A DNA stretch of 64,000 nt from the NCBI RefSeq assembly GCF_017565745.1, contig NZ_JAGDYM010000003.1, positions 226,376 through 290,375 on the forward strand. The letters run 5' to 3'. Every line of letters starts with the position of its first letter. Within the stretch, counting starts at the first letter, position 1. The DNA is from Leucobacter weissii. Its GTDB lineage: Bacteria > Actinomycetota > Actinomycetes > Actinomycetales > Microbacteriaceae. Below, one piece after another: positions 36,737 through 46,010 of the stretch. Made by a program: the position numbers and the translations under genes. Below the pieces are notes generated by a model that worked only from the letters and a program-made list of their open reading frames with translations, searched no databases and was not told the origin of the DNA.

Positions 36737-37765
36737 ATGAACGATGATGAGCTGCGCGAGTTCCTCGAGTCCGCGACCATCGGGGGCGACGAGCCCGAGG
36801 AGGACGAGACGCAGGATCCCGCACCCGGTCCGGCGGCGCCCGCGGTCGGTGCGAATCCGGCTCCGTACGGCCAGCCCGTCGCCGCTCCGCCCGCGCATCA
36901 GGGTGGCGCGCAGCCGAGCTTCGAGGAGGTCATCGGCGCGGGTCACGATCCCGGATCGCCCGAGGTCACGCCGCTGATCCTTCCCGGCCCTCCGCCGTCG
37001 GCCCGAGCGGCCCGACGGCAGTCGGCTCCGCGCACCGCGCAGCCCGCGGCCCCGGTGCCGGAACAGGCGCCGGCCGTGCCCACGGCCCCCTTCCCCCGAC
37101 AGCCGGACGCAGCGCAGGCGGCGCCGTTCGTCGCCCCGTCGACCCAGGAGCTGCCCGCGGCGCTCGGCTTCGGGCCCTCCGCCGAACCCGCGCGGCCGAC
37201 CGACTACGAGCCCGTCTCCGCGACCGGGCAGGAGCGGAGACGATCCCGCCTGATGCCCTGGATCGTCACCGGCGTCGGCGCGGCGGTGGTGCTCGTCGCC
37301 GCCGTGCTCATCGTTCTCGCGATCCGGGGGAACGGGGCGGACCCGGCCCCGACGACGGCTCCGACCACGCCGCCGGTGACCCCGACGGCGCCGGCGGAGG
37401 ATCCGACGCCCGAACCCGAGCCGGAACCCGACGACGACGCCGACGAGGCCCCCGAGGTCGAGGTCGGCCAGACCGGCAACTTTCCGATCCCCGACTGGGG
37501 CGTGAACGGTCAGATCTCCGAGAAGTTCGGATGGCCGCAGTTCCGCTTCGAGGGCGCCGACAACGAGACCCTCATCCTCCTCGGCGGCACCCTGCTGCCG
37601 CAGTTCCCCGATTCCTGCGCGGAGATGCGGGAGGGCTTCGGCCTCACCAGGGACGCAGAGGGAGAGATCGAGGTGCATCGCCCCGCGGAGACGTGCGCCG
37701 AGGCGCCGGAACTCTACAACGAGGTGTGGGGGCTCGTCGCCGCGACCGTGCCGACCTTCGAGTAG
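36737..37765 (+). CDS. hypothetical single-pass membrane protein, Pro/Ala-rich
   Basis: A 342-aa protein of unknown function. Residues 1-170 are acidic at the very start (DDELREFLESATIGGDEPEE) then Pro/Ala-rich and probably disordered in the cytosol. One transmembrane helix follows (MPWIVTGVGAAVVLVAAVLI), then a Thr/Pro/Glu linker and a small extracytoplasmic domain with two cysteines (PDSCAEMREGFGL and PAETCAEAPELYN) that could form a disulfide. The start is backed by the -10 box 6 nt upstream. Confidence 0.75.
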   Translation: MNDDELREFLESATIGGDEPEEDETQDPAPGPAAPAVGANPAPYGQPVAAPPAHQGGAQPSFEEVIGAGHDPGSPEVTPLILPGPPPSARAARRQSAPRTAQPAAPVPEQAPAVPTAPFPRQPDAAQAAPFVAPSTQELPAALGFGPSAEPARPTDYEPVSATGQERRRSRLMPWIVTGVGAAVVLVAAVLIVLAIRGNGADPAPTTAPTTPPVTPTAPAEDPTPEPEPEPDDDADEAPEVEVGQTGNFPIPDWGVNGQISEKFGWPQFRFEGADNETLILLGGTLLPQFPDSCAEMREGFGLTRDAEGEIEVHRPAETCAEAPELYNEVWGLVAATVPTFE

Positions 37766-37773
37766 GGGCCGGT

Positions 37774-38601
37774 TCAGGCGGCGAGCGCGAAGAGCGCCGG
37801 CCACCAGGCGACGGCCAGCGGGTAGCCGACGAAACTCACGATGTCGAGCACCCAGTGCGCGACGATGAGCGGGAGCGAGCGTCCCCAGCGGCGGTAGGCC
37901 CAGCCGAAGACGAGCCCCATCACCACGTTGCCGATGAAGCCCCCGAACCCCTGGTAGAGGTGGTAGCTGCCGCGCAGCAGCGCGCTCGAGACGATCGTGG
38001 CGACGGGGCCCACGCCGAGCCGCCGCAGCCGCTCGAAGAGGTAGGCGACCACGATCAGCTCCTCGCCGAGTGCGGCGCGGAGCGCGCTCAGCACCAGCAC
38101 GGGCACCGTCCACCAGGCGGCGTCCAGCGCGGTCGGCACGACGGTGGTGTTGATCCCGATCGCCCGGGCGAGCACGTAGAAGCCCAGTCCCGGAATGCCG
38201 ATCGCGGCGGCGAGCAGCAGACCGCCGCCCGCCTCGCGGATCCACCCCCCGCCTCCGGATCCCGGGCGACCGCCCAGCCCGAGCCCCGCGAGGTGCGGGC
38301 GGCTCCTCTGCCAGAGCAGATAGGCGACCAGCGCCACCGGGGCGAGCCCGAAGGCGATGCCGAGCAGCTGGTAGACCAGGTCGAAGCCCGCGCGTTCGTT
38401 GAGCGAGCGGTTGATGGTCGCGGTCTGCTCGGAGAGCGCGGTCTCGCGGGTGACGCGGTCGACGATCGCGACGACGGCGTAGACGCCCGAGGCCCCGTAG
38501 GAGAGGGCGAGCACGATCCCGATCTCCCAGCGCAGGCGGAGCGCCTCGGGGCGGCTCAGGGTCGCGGACGGGCGATGCGGCACGGGGGGTGATGGACTCA
38601 C
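37774..38601 (-). CDS. CPBP-family intramembrane metalloprotease
   Basis: A 275-aa membrane protein of the CAAX-protease/bacteriocin-processing (Abi, Rce1-like) family with about eight hydrophobic helices. The three family motifs are present: GEELIVVAYLFERLRR (EExxxR), RGSYHLYQGFGGFIGN (histidine motif 2) and IVAHWVLD (motif 3). GTG at 38601 is preferred; the longer open frame upstream is Pro/Arg-rich with no similarity. It is divergent from hutU across a repeat-rich control region. Its substrate is unknown. Confidence 0.87.
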   Translation of the reverse strand: MSPSPPVPHRPSATLSRPEALRLRWEIGIVLALSYGASGVYAVVAIVDRVTRETALSEQTATINRSLNERAGFDLVYQLLGIAFGLAPVALVAYLLWQRSRPHLAGLGLGGRPGSGGGGWIREAGGGLLLAAAIGIPGLGFYVLARAIGINTTVVPTALDAAWWTVPVLVLSALRAALGEELIVVAYLFERLRRLGVGPVATIVSSALLRGSYHLYQGFGGFIGNVVMGLVFGWAYRRWGRSLPLIVAHWVLDIVSFVGYPLAVAWWPALFALAA

Positions 38602-38675
38602 CCGCTCAGCGTAGCGCCAAGCGGCCGATCGCATGGCGGACGGGACGCGGTTCGGCGAGTGGGTCCGGTCTCCGC

Positions 38676-38713
38676 CGTCGAACAGGGTCCCACTCGTCGA
38701 ACGCGGTCCCAGT
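38676..38713. repeat. two tandem 19-bp repeats upstream of hutU
   Basis: CGTCGAACAGGGTCCCACT (38676-38694) is followed directly by CGTCGAACGCGGTCCCAGT (38695-38713), differing at three positions. A related inverted AGTGGG core occurs on both sides (near 38658 and 38711). Two adjacent copies in the CPBP-hutU intergenic region suggest a transcription-factor site. Confidence 0.55.
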
Positions 38714-38745
38714 GGGAGCGGAACCCCGGATCGCCGACCGGGGGA

Positions 38746-38761
38746 GTCCGGGATCCCGGAC
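38746..38761. promoter_or_regulatory. candidate HutR operator upstream of hutU
   Basis: The perfect 16-bp palindrome GTCCGGGATCCCGGAC lies 84 nt upstream of the hutU ATG. A copy with one change is found upstream of hutH at 48586. Its inner 14 bp resemble the Corynebacterium HutR site, which I recall as TCTGwwATwCCAGA. The IclR-type regulator encoded at 46011-46850 is the probable binder. Confidence 0.65.
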
Positions 38762-38845
38762 AGCGGCGCTCTCGGCGGCGTTGCCGCACCGCGGGGCGCG
38801 CGATGGGATGGAGGCATCCGCGACCCCGCATCGAAAGGACCCGCC

Positions 38846-40585
38846 ATGGCACTCCCCGGCGCACGCAGCGCCCGCACTGAGCCTGGTCGGAGTATCCGCG
38901 CCCCGCGCGGCACCGACCTCACCGCGAAGAGCTGGCAGACCGAGGCCCCGCTGCGCATGCTCATGAACAACCTCGATCCGGAGGTCGCGGAGCACCCCGA
39001 GGATCTCGTCGTCTACGGCGGCACCGGCCGTGCGGCGCGGGACTGGGCGGCCTACGACGCGATCGTCGAGACGCTGCGCGATCTCGAGGAGGACGAGACG
39101 CTGCTCGTGCAGTCGGGCAAACCGGTCGGCGTCTTCCGCACCAGCGTGTGGGCGCCGCGCGTGCTGATCGCCAACTCCAACCTCGTCGGCGACTGGGCGA
39201 ACTGGCCCGAGTTCCGCAGGCTCGAGGCGGAGGGCCTCATCATGTACGGGCAGATGACCGCGGGATCCTGGATCTACATCGGCACCCAGGGCATCCTCCA
39301 GGGCACCTTCGAGACCTTCGCCGCGGTCGGGCGGAAGCTCGCGGCGCGCGGCGGGGATGCCGCGGAGGCGGGGGATGCCGCGGCGCTGGCCGGAACGCTC
39401 ACCCTGACCGGCGGGTGCGGCGGCATGGGGGGCGCGCAGCCGCTCGCGGTCACGCTGAACGGCGGCGCCTGCCTGATCGTCGACGTCGACGAGAGCCGCC
39501 TCCGGCGGCGGGTGGGCAAGCGCTACCTCGACGAGGTGGCCGAGGATCTGGACCGGGCGCTCGCCGCCGTGCAGCGGGCGAAGGACGAGCGGCGCGGCTG
39601 GTCGGTCGGACTCGTCGGCAACGCCGCCGAGGTGTTCCCCGAGATCCTGCGCCGCCACCGCGCGGGGGAGATCACGGTCGACATCGTGACCGACCAGACC
39701 TCCGCGCACGATCCGCTGAGCTATCTGCCGGTCGGCACCGCCGTCGAGGAGTGGCGGGAGCGCGCCGCCGCGGATCCCGAGGGCTTCACGCGCGACGCCC
39801 GTGCCTCGATGGCCGCGCAGGTGCGGGCGATGGTGGAGTTCCAGGACGCCGGCGCCGAGGTCTTCGACTACGGCAACTCGATCCGCGACGAGGCCCGGCT
39901 CGGCGGCTACGATCGGGCCTTCGCGTTCCCCGGCTTCGTGCCGGCGTACATCCGTCCGCTGTTCTGCGAGGGGCTGGGCCCGTTCCGCTGGGCGGCGCTC
40001 TCGGGCGACCCCGAGGACATCCGCGTGACCGACGAGGCGATCCTCGAGCTGTTCCCGGAGAACGAGCACCTGCGCCGCTGGATCCGCGCGGCGCAGGACC
40101 GCGTGGAGTTCGAGGGCCTGCCCGCCCGCATCTGCTGGCTGGGCTACGGCGAGCGGGCACGGGCGGCGGTGCGCTTCAACGAGCTCGTCGCCGCGGGCCG
40201 GATCTCGGCCCCGCTCGTGATCGGGCGGGACCACCTCGACTCCGGCTCGGTCGCCTCCCCCTACCGGGAGACCGAGGCGATGGCCGACGGTTCGGACGCC
40301 ATCGCCGACTGGCCGCTGCTGAACGCGCTCACCGCCGCATCCTCGGGGGCGACCTGGGTGTCACTGCATCACGGCGGCGGCGTCGGTATCGGACGCTCCA
40401 TCCACGCGGGGCAGGTCTCGGTCGCCGACGGCACCCCGCTCGCGGCCGAGAAGCTGCAGCGCCTGCTGACGAACGACCCCGGCATGGGCGTGATCCGGCA
40501 CGTCGACGCGGGCTACCGGCGCGCCGCCGACGTCGCCGCGGAGCGCGGAGTGCGGGTGCCGATGGAGCCCGTGCTCCGCGACTGA
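38846..40585 (+). CDS. hutU: urocanate hydratase
   Basis: Second enzyme of histidine degradation; uses tightly bound NAD+ to hydrate urocanate to 4-imidazolone-5-propionate. The 579-aa protein has [12 protein letters not shown] at the N-terminus, [31 protein letters not shown], the NAD-binding [16 protein letters not shown] and the C-terminal [20 protein letters not shown]. Slightly longer than the 550-aa norm because of a 25-residue N-terminal extension. ATG at 38846 has GAAAGGA 7 nt upstream. It leads hutI, which follows after a palindromic repeat. Confidence 0.97.
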   Translation: MALPGARSARTEPGRSIRAPRGTDLTAKSWQTEAPLRMLMNNLDPEVAEHPEDLVVYGGTGRAARDWAAYDAIVETLRDLEEDETLLVQSGKPVGVFRTSVWAPRVLIANSNLVGDWANWPEFRRLEAEGLIMYGQMTAGSWIYIGTQGILQGTFETFAAVGRKLAARGGDAAEAGDAAALAGTLTLTGGCGGMGGAQPLAVTLNGGACLIVDVDESRLRRRVGKRYLDEVAEDLDRALAAVQRAKDERRGWSVGLVGNAAEVFPEILRRHRAGEITVDIVTDQTSAHDPLSYLPVGTAVEEWRERAAADPEGFTRDARASMAAQVRAMVEFQDAGAEVFDYGNSIRDEARLGGYDRAFAFPGFVPAYIRPLFCEGLGPFRWAALSGDPEDIRVTDEAILELFPENEHLRRWIRAAQDRVEFEGLPARICWLGYGERARAAVRFNELVAAGRISAPLVIGRDHLDSGSVASPYRETEAMADGSDAIADWPLLNALTAASSGATWVSLHHGGGVGIGRSIHAGQVSVADGTPLAAEKLQRLLTNDPGMGVIRHVDAGYRRAADVAAERGVRVPMEPVLRD

Positions 40586-40615
40586 GCCGGTTCCGTGCCC
40601 GGATCCCGTCCCGTA

Positions 40616-40696
40616 CCCTGAGCTTGTCGAAGGGCGCGGGGTCCGTTGACGGGTGGTCGGTCGTGGGACTCGACTCGCCCTTCGACAAGCTCAGGG
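40616..40696. repeat. perfect 20-bp inverted repeat between hutU and hutI
   Basis: Arms CCCTGAGCTTGTCGAAGGGC (40616-40635) and its exact complement (40677-40696) flank a 41-nt spacer. The core CCTTCGACAAGCTCAGG belongs to a dispersed palindrome type common in actinobacterial intergenic regions and is related to the repeat at 1080-1134. As it lies inside a likely operon it may cause partial termination or mRNA processing. Confidence 0.75.
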
Positions 40697-40721
40697 ACCG
40701 CCTATTCGTGAGGAGACGAAC

Positions 40722-41975
40722 ATGAAGAGCCTGCTGATCGACGGCATCGCCGAACTCACGACGAACGACGAGGCGAACGGCGGACGGCTGCGCGACGCCG
40801 CCGTCGTGATCGAGGGCGACCGGATCGCCTGGGTGGGTTCGGGCTCGGCGGCGCCCGAGGCCGACGAACGGTTCGACGCCGCGGGGCGCGCGATCCTCCC
40901 CGGCTGGGTGGACTCGCACACCCACCTGGTGTTCGGGGGAGACCGGACCGCCGAGTTCGAGGCGCGCATGGCCGGAGAAGCGTATGCTGCGGGCGGCATC
41001 AACGTGACGGTCGAGGCCACGCGCGCGGCGAGCGACGCGCAGCTCGAGGCCAACCTGGCGCGTCTCGTCTCCGAGGCGGTGCGCGGCGGCACCACCGCGA
41101 TCGAGACCAAGACCGGCTACGGGCTCACCGTCGCGGACGAACTGCGCTCGGCACGGATCGCAGCGAGGCACGTCGAGGCCGTCACATTCCTCGGTGCGCA
41201 TGTGACGCCCGGGGGGACGGATCCCGACGCCTATCTCGAACTCGTCACCGGCCCGATGCTCGACGCCGTCGCCCCGCACGCGAGCGCGGTCGACGTGTTC
41301 TGCGAGACCGGGGCCTTCGACGAGGCGGCCTCGCGGCGCGTGCTCGAGGCCGCCGCCGCGCGGGGCCTCGCGACGCGCGTGCACGGCAACCAGCTCGGCC
41401 ACGGACCGGGCGTGCGGCTCGCCGTCGAGCACGGCGCCCTGAGCGTCGACCACCTCGGCTTCCTCGACGACGCCGACGTCGAGGCGCTCGCCCGCTCCTG
41501 GGATGCAGGCCCCCGGGGTGCCGTCGCCGACAGCGCCCATGGTCGCGGCTCCGGCGCCCGCGGCACCGTCGCCACGGTGCTGCCGGCCTGCGACCTCTCC
41601 ACGCGCATGCCGCTCGCGCCCGCGCGACGCCTGATCGACGCCGGAGCGGTGGTGGCGATCGCATCGAACTGCAACCCCGGCACCTCGTACACGAGCTCGA
41701 TGGGCTTCTGCGTGGCCACCGCGGTGCTGCAGATGGGGCTCACCGTCGCCGAGGCGGTGCGCGCGGCCACGCTCGGCGGTGCCGTCGCCCTGGGGACGGA
41801 CCGCGACGGATGGACGGATCCGCGGGGCGCGCAGCAGCCCGCACTCGGGGCGGTCAGGCCCGGCGCCCGAGCCGATCTGCAGATGCTCGAGGCGCCCTCC
41901 GCGACCCATCTCGCCTATCGGCCGGGCATGCTGCTCACGGCGGCCGTCTGGAAGGCGGGCGCGCGCGTGGTCTGA
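40722..41975 (+). CDS. hutI: imidazolonepropionase
   Basis: Third enzyme of histidine degradation; metal-dependent hydrolysis of 4-imidazolone-5-propionate to N-formimidoyl-L-glutamate. The 417-aa amidohydrolase-fold protein has LPGWVDSHTHLVFGGDR (metal HxH), TKTGYGL, VHGNQLGHGPGVRLA and DHLGFL with further metal/active-site histidines. At the barrel strand-8 position, where the superfamily usually has Asp, the sequence is IASNCNPGTSYTSSMGF, so Asn replaces Asp; this may be a clade feature. ATG at 40722 with GAGGAG upstream. Confidence 0.93.
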   Translation: MKSLLIDGIAELTTNDEANGGRLRDAAVVIEGDRIAWVGSGSAAPEADERFDAAGRAILPGWVDSHTHLVFGGDRTAEFEARMAGEAYAAGGINVTVEATRAASDAQLEANLARLVSEAVRGGTTAIETKTGYGLTVADELRSARIAARHVEAVTFLGAHVTPGGTDPDAYLELVTGPMLDAVAPHASAVDVFCETGAFDEAASRRVLEAAAARGLATRVHGNQLGHGPGVRLAVEHGALSVDHLGFLDDADVEALARSWDAGPRGAVADSAHGRGSGARGTVATVLPACDLSTRMPLAPARRLIDAGAVVAIASNCNPGTSYTSSMGFCVATAVLQMGLTVAEAVRAATLGGAVALGTDRDGWTDPRGAQQPALGAVRPGARADLQMLEAPSATHLAYRPGMLLTAAVWKAGARVV

Positions 41976-42084
41976 GCGGTCCGCGCCCGCGGACTCGCGC
42001 GGCGGAACGCTCCGGCGCGGGCGTCTGGCAGTCACATTTCGCCATCTTCTCGCGCATGCGGGGCGGACGACCTAGCGTGATGAA

Positions 42085-43320
42085 ATGACCGCGAGCACCC
42101 CGAACGACGACGCAGCCCGTGCCCCGGCGTCCCACTCGACGACCCGCGCCAAGCACCGCCCCCGGGGGCGCTCTCATGCGCCGAGCGTCCGGCTCGACGG
42201 CCATGCGCTGCCGGAGCGCCTCACGAGACTCCGCGGCGGCACCTACTCCCCGACCGTCGGTCGGGCGAGGTTCGCCGACGGGGAGAGCGCGCTCGTCGAC
42301 CTGATCCGGCTCACCCCCGACGTCGACGCGTACTCGCTCGAGCCGCACGGCATCAGCCCCACGCACGCGGCGCACTACCGGCCGCGCGCCTGGAGCAGCG
42401 CGCCGAGCGCCGGCATCCGCGGCGTCGAGCGGCAGATCATCTGGATCCTCACGCGGTCGTACCCCACGGTCGACGTCGCGACGCTCAGCGCCGCGCTGCG
42501 GGCGAAGGGTCATGAGATCGGCCGCGGCGACCTCCCCGAGCACGAGGCGATCGCCGCGACGCAGGCCGCGATCTGGCACTTCACGGATGGCCGGCGACTG
42601 CTCGAGGAGACCGAGGCCAATCCGGTCCGCCTCACCGCACGGGGCCGCAACGGCAGCCTGACCGCGGACCCGCTCTCCCTCGCCGGGCGGAGCTGGCGCG
42701 CGATGCCGTCGCCGGGGTCGCCGGCGCTGCTCGACGTCCGGATCACCGAGCACCCCGCCATCGACGCCTACGCCTTCGACCTCGCCGAGCGCCCCGACGA
42801 CTCCCTCGCGTTCGCGCTCCAGTGCTCGCTGGACGGCGGCGGGACCTGGAGGGAGATCCCCTCCTCGGCGGTCGTCCCCGCCCGGCAGGGGCGCATGCGG
42901 GACGGTCGCTTCCACGTGGTGAAGGGGCTGGGCGCCGGAGCCACCATCGCGCACAGCGTCGCGGGGCGCAGCCTGGGCTATCCCGAGTACCGGGTCGTCG
43001 CGCGCAGCACCCGGGCGGGCGCCTTCGAACTGTCGGCACTGCGCTTCCGGCCGGTGGGTCAGAGCGGCGATGCGAACAGCGCCCGCGTGGTCGAGCTGTA
43101 CCGCTATCTGGTCGCCGGTGCGAAGCGGTATGCGGACGCCGAGGACCGGTCCCGCCGGGAGGCGGTCGACGCGGATCACGGCCTCCACTACTCGGGCACG
43201 GTGCTGCTCGGCACGGACCCCGAGTCCTCGGCGCCCCTCACGACGCTCGGCCTGGTGACCGCCAGTCGGGCACGGCGGACGGCTTCCCGCCCCCCGGGCG
43301 GCGCGCTCGTCGCGGCGTGA
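42085..43320 (+). CDS. thioester-domain (TQXA)-like protein lacking the thioester cysteine and any export signal
   Basis: A 411-aa protein. The segment EHEAIAATQAAIWHFTDG (Gln160) matches the TQxA motif of surface thioester adhesion domains of Gram-positive bacteria. The partner cysteine normally found in an AYC context is Ser84 here (DVDAYSLEPHG), and the only cysteine in the protein is in LQCSLDGGG, so an internal thioester cannot form in the usual way. There is no signal peptide, transmembrane helix or LPXTG motif; the first 35 residues are basic and disordered. An in-frame TAG at 42073 rules out an upstream signal peptide. It lies 153 nt upstream of the encapsulin gene, in the same direction, and could be a cytosolic derivative serving that compartment. 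Function unknown. Confidence 0.7.
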   Translation: MTASTPNDDAARAPASHSTTRAKHRPRGRSHAPSVRLDGHALPERLTRLRGGTYSPTVGRARFADGESALVDLIRLTPDVDAYSLEPHGISPTHAAHYRPRAWSSAPSAGIRGVERQIIWILTRSYPTVDVATLSAALRAKGHEIGRGDLPEHEAIAATQAAIWHFTDGRRLLEETEANPVRLTARGRNGSLTADPLSLAGRSWRAMPSPGSPALLDVRITEHPAIDAYAFDLAERPDDSLAFALQCSLDGGGTWREIPSSAVVPARQGRMRDGRFHVVKGLGAGATIAHSVAGRSLGYPEYRVVARSTRAGAFELSALRFRPVGQSGDANSARVVELYRYLVAGAKRYADAEDRSRREAVDADHGLHYSGTVLLGTDPESSAPLTTLGLVTASRARRTASRPPGGALVAA

Positions 43321-43473
43321 CGGAGCGGGCCGTCGACACACTTCGACACCCCGCGCAATCTGGCGCAACAGCGCTTGTCGGCGGGTCGCGTCGCTGACAC
43401 AGTGGAGGTGCGAGCCCCGGCACGGAGCGGCCCGGGATCCCCACGCCGAGAACCGACCCTCGAAGGAGCCACC

Positions 43474-44392
43474 ATGGCGAAGATCCAGACCGAATCCCAG
43501 GCGCTGGGAGATCTCGCCGCGAGGCAGCTCTCCAACGCGACCAAGACGCCGCCTCAGCTCGAGACGATCACCCCGCGCTGGCTGCTCCACCTGCTCGAGT
43601 GGGCTCCGGTCGAGGCCGGCATCTACCGGGTGAACCGGGTCCTGAACCCGGAGAGCGTCAGCATCGCGGTCGGGGAGGCCCGGCGAGGAGCCGGTGCCCC
43701 AGAGCTTCGTCGACTACGAGACCAACCCGCGCGAGCTCACGCTGCGCGCGATCTCCACCATCCTCGAGGTGCACACCCGGGTATCGGATCTCTACTCGAG
43801 CCCCCACGATCAGATCGCGCAGCAGCTGCGGCTCACGATCGAGTCGGTCAAGGAACGGCAGGAGGCGGAGCTGATCAGCCATCCGGAGTACGGACTGCTC
43901 TCGCAGGCCACGCCGAACCAGACCATCACCCCGCTCGGCAAGGGACCGACCCCCGACGACCTCGACAACCTCATCACGAAGGTGTGGAAGACCCCCAGCT
44001 TCTTCCTCCTGCACCCGCTCGCCTACGCGGCGTTCGGGCGCGAGGCGACCCGGCGCGGTGTGCCGCCGGTCACCGTGACGCTGTTCGGCTCGCAGTTCAT
44101 CAGCTGGCGCGGCATCCCGATCATCCCGTCCGACAAGGTGCCGGTCGTGGACGGCGAGACCTCGATCCTCCTCGTGCGCACCGGCGAGAAGCGGCAGGGC
44201 GTCGTCGGGCTCTTCCAGCCCGGACTGGTGGGCGAGCAGTCGCCCGGACTCTCCGTGCGCTTCAACGGCATCAACCAGCAGGCCATCGCGTCCTACCTCG
44301 TCACCCTGTACTCGTCCCTCGCGGTCCTCGCCGACGACGCGCTCGCCGTGCTCCAGGGCGTTCGGGTCGATCAGTACCATGACTACCAGTAG
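43474..44392 (+). pseudogene. family 2A encapsulin shell protein, interrupted by a +1 frameshift
   Basis: HK97-fold protein of the family 2A (SrpI-like) encapsulins, which assemble a protein shell around cysteine desulfurase. ATG at 43474 (GAAGGA upstream) gives AARQLSNATKTPPQLETITP, RWLLHLLEWAPVEAGIYRVN and so on, the typical N-arm. Near 43675-43685 the frame moves by one base: before it reads SIAVGEA, after it (P)GEEPVPQSFVDYETNPREL to the stop at 44392, including DLYSSPHDQIAQQLRLTIE, GEKRQGVVGLFQPGLVGEQS and DQYHDYQ. Dropping one C in the CCC-GG run restores a protein of about 305 aa, the family's normal length. It may be a sequencing error, a real null mutation, or split expression; a GTG at 43694 could start the 232-aa C-terminal part. 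The next gene overlaps by 14 nt. Confidence 0.85.
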
Positions 44393-46001
44393 CCCGGAGA
44401 CCGCCGGCGGGGCGCGCGGCTTCGACCCCGGCGCCGAGGTTCCGCTCGACGCCGCTCGCCTGAGCGCACTCGCGACCCGGCTCTACGCCGAGCTCAGCGG
44501 CGTCACGGCGGCCGTTCCGCGCCCGCCGGACACGGTGCCGCGGCCAGATCCCGCGACGGTCTCCGGGACCGGTCCGGCGCCGTTCGATCCGCCCGCCTGG
44601 CCCGGCGAACCGTTCGGCATCGGCGCGCTCCCCGTGCCGGACGTCTCGGCGCTGCTGCTGGATGCCGGTGCGGGGCACCCGAGCTGGCAGCCGACCGAGC
44701 CGGATCCCTTCGCGCTCGGCGATGTGCCCGGACCCGGCATCGCGCCGCCGGTCGCGCCCCCGGTACCGGGAGAACGGCGCGAGGTGTTCGACGTCGCGTC
44801 GATCCGAGACGACTTCCCGATCCTGAGCGAGCGCGTGAACGGGCACCGGCTCGTCTGGCTCGACAACGCGGCGACCACCCAGAAGCCGCGCCAGGTGATC
44901 GATCGCATCTCCCATTTCTACCGGCACGAGAACTCGAACATCCACCGCGCCGCGCATGAGCTCGCCGCGCGCGCCACGGGCGCCTACGAGGACGCGCGCG
45001 AGACGGTGCGCCGTTTCATCGGAGCCGGGTCGACGGAGGAGATCGTCTTCCTGCGCGGCACCACCGAGGCCATCAACCTCGTGGCGCAATCGTGGGGCGG
45101 CGCTCACCTCGGTGCCGGCGACGAGATCGTCATCACCCACCTGGAGCACCACGCGAACATCGTGCCGTGGCAGCAGCTCGCGAAGCGCACGGGCGCCGTG
45201 CTGAGGGTGGCGCCCGTCGACGACACCGGCACCCTCGATCTCGCGGCGTTCGAGGCGCTGCTCGGACCGCGCACCCGGATCGTCTCCGCCACGCACGTCT
45301 CGAACGCCCTCGGCACGGTGAACCCGGTGCGGGAGATCGTCGAACTGGGCCACCGCCACGGGGCCCGGGTGCTGATCGACGCTGCGCAGTCGGTCCCGCA
45401 CGTGCCGCTCGACGTGCGGCAGCTGGGGGCGGACTTCCTGGTGTTCTCGGGGCACAAGATCTTCGGCCCGACGGGGATCGGCGTGCTCTACGGCACGGAG
45501 GAGGCGCTGGCGGAGACGCCGCCGTGGCAGGGTGGCGGGAACATGATCGCCGACGTCACGCTGGAGCGGACGATCTTCAACGGCCCGCCGAACAGGTTCG
45601 AGGCGGGCACCGGCAACATCGCCGATGCGGTGGGGCTGGGCGAGGCTCTGCGCTACGTGGAGTCGATCGGGATCGAACGCATCGCCGGGCACGAGCACGA
45701 GCTGCTGGAGCATGCGACGCCGAGGCTGGCCGCCGTGCCCGGGGTGCGTCTCGTCGGGACCGCGCAGCACAAGGCCAGCGTGCTCTCGTTCGTCCTGAAC
45801 GGCCATGACACGATCCGGGTCGGTCAGCGCCTGAACGAGTTCGGCATCGCCGTGCGCGCCGGGCATCACTGCGCGCAGCCGATCCTGCGCAGACTCGGTC
45901 TGGAGGCGACGGTGCGGCCGTCCTTCGCCTTCACCAACACCTTCGAGGAGGCCGACCGTCTCGTCGAGGCGGTCGAATGGATCGCGCGGCACCCCGAATA
46001 G
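44379..46001 (+). CDS. encapsulin-associated cysteine desulfurase (SufS-like, cargo protein)
   Basis: PLP enzyme that takes sulfur from L-cysteine to form a persulfide and alanine. Residues 1 to about 135 are Pro-rich and disordered (PWPGEPFGIGALPVPD, SWQPTEPDPFALGDVPG), the kind of N-terminal extension that targets cargo into family 2A encapsulin shells. The catalytic domain begins about residue 137 (FDVASIRDDFPIL) and has LDNAATTQKP, SGHKIFGPTGIGVLYG with PLP-Lys360, and RAGHHCAQP with the persulfide Cys498. At 540 aa it is about 130 longer than SufS. ATG at 44379 overlaps the encapsulin stop by 14 nt, so it is translationally coupled. It ends 9 nt from the convergent IclR gene. No SufE/SufBCD partner is near, which favours sulfur storage over cluster assembly. 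Confidence 0.92.
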   Translation: MTTSSPETAGGARGFDPGAEVPLDAARLSALATRLYAELSGVTAAVPRPPDTVPRPDPATVSGTGPAPFDPPAWPGEPFGIGALPVPDVSALLLDAGAGHPSWQPTEPDPFALGDVPGPGIAPPVAPPVPGERREVFDVASIRDDFPILSERVNGHRLVWLDNAATTQKPRQVIDRISHFYRHENSNIHRAAHELAARATGAYEDARETVRRFIGAGSTEEIVFLRGTTEAINLVAQSWGGAHLGAGDEIVITHLEHHANIVPWQQLAKRTGAVLRVAPVDDTGTLDLAAFEALLGPRTRIVSATHVSNALGTVNPVREIVELGHRHGARVLIDAAQSVPHVPLDVRQLGADFLVFSGHKIFGPTGIGVLYGTEEALAETPPWQGGGNMIADVTLERTIFNGPPNRFEAGTGNIADAVGLGEALRYVESIGIERIAGHEHELLEHATPRLAAVPGVRLVGTAQHKASVLSFVLNGHDTIRVGQRLNEFGIAVRAGHHCAQPILRRLGLEATVRPSFAFTNTFEEADRLVEAVEWIARHPE

Positions 46002-46010
46002 CGCGCCTGC

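Noticed and set aside
43429..43444. HutR-like site before the encapsulin gene (CCCGGGATCCCC)
   Set aside because: Dyad symmetry is broken and the match is weak; chance is likely at this GC content.
43375..44382. The continuous 335-aa frame over the encapsulin region as the real product
   Set aside because: After about residue 68 of the encapsulin it becomes Arg/Ala/Pro-rich nonsense, while the +1 frame carries the conserved shell sequence.
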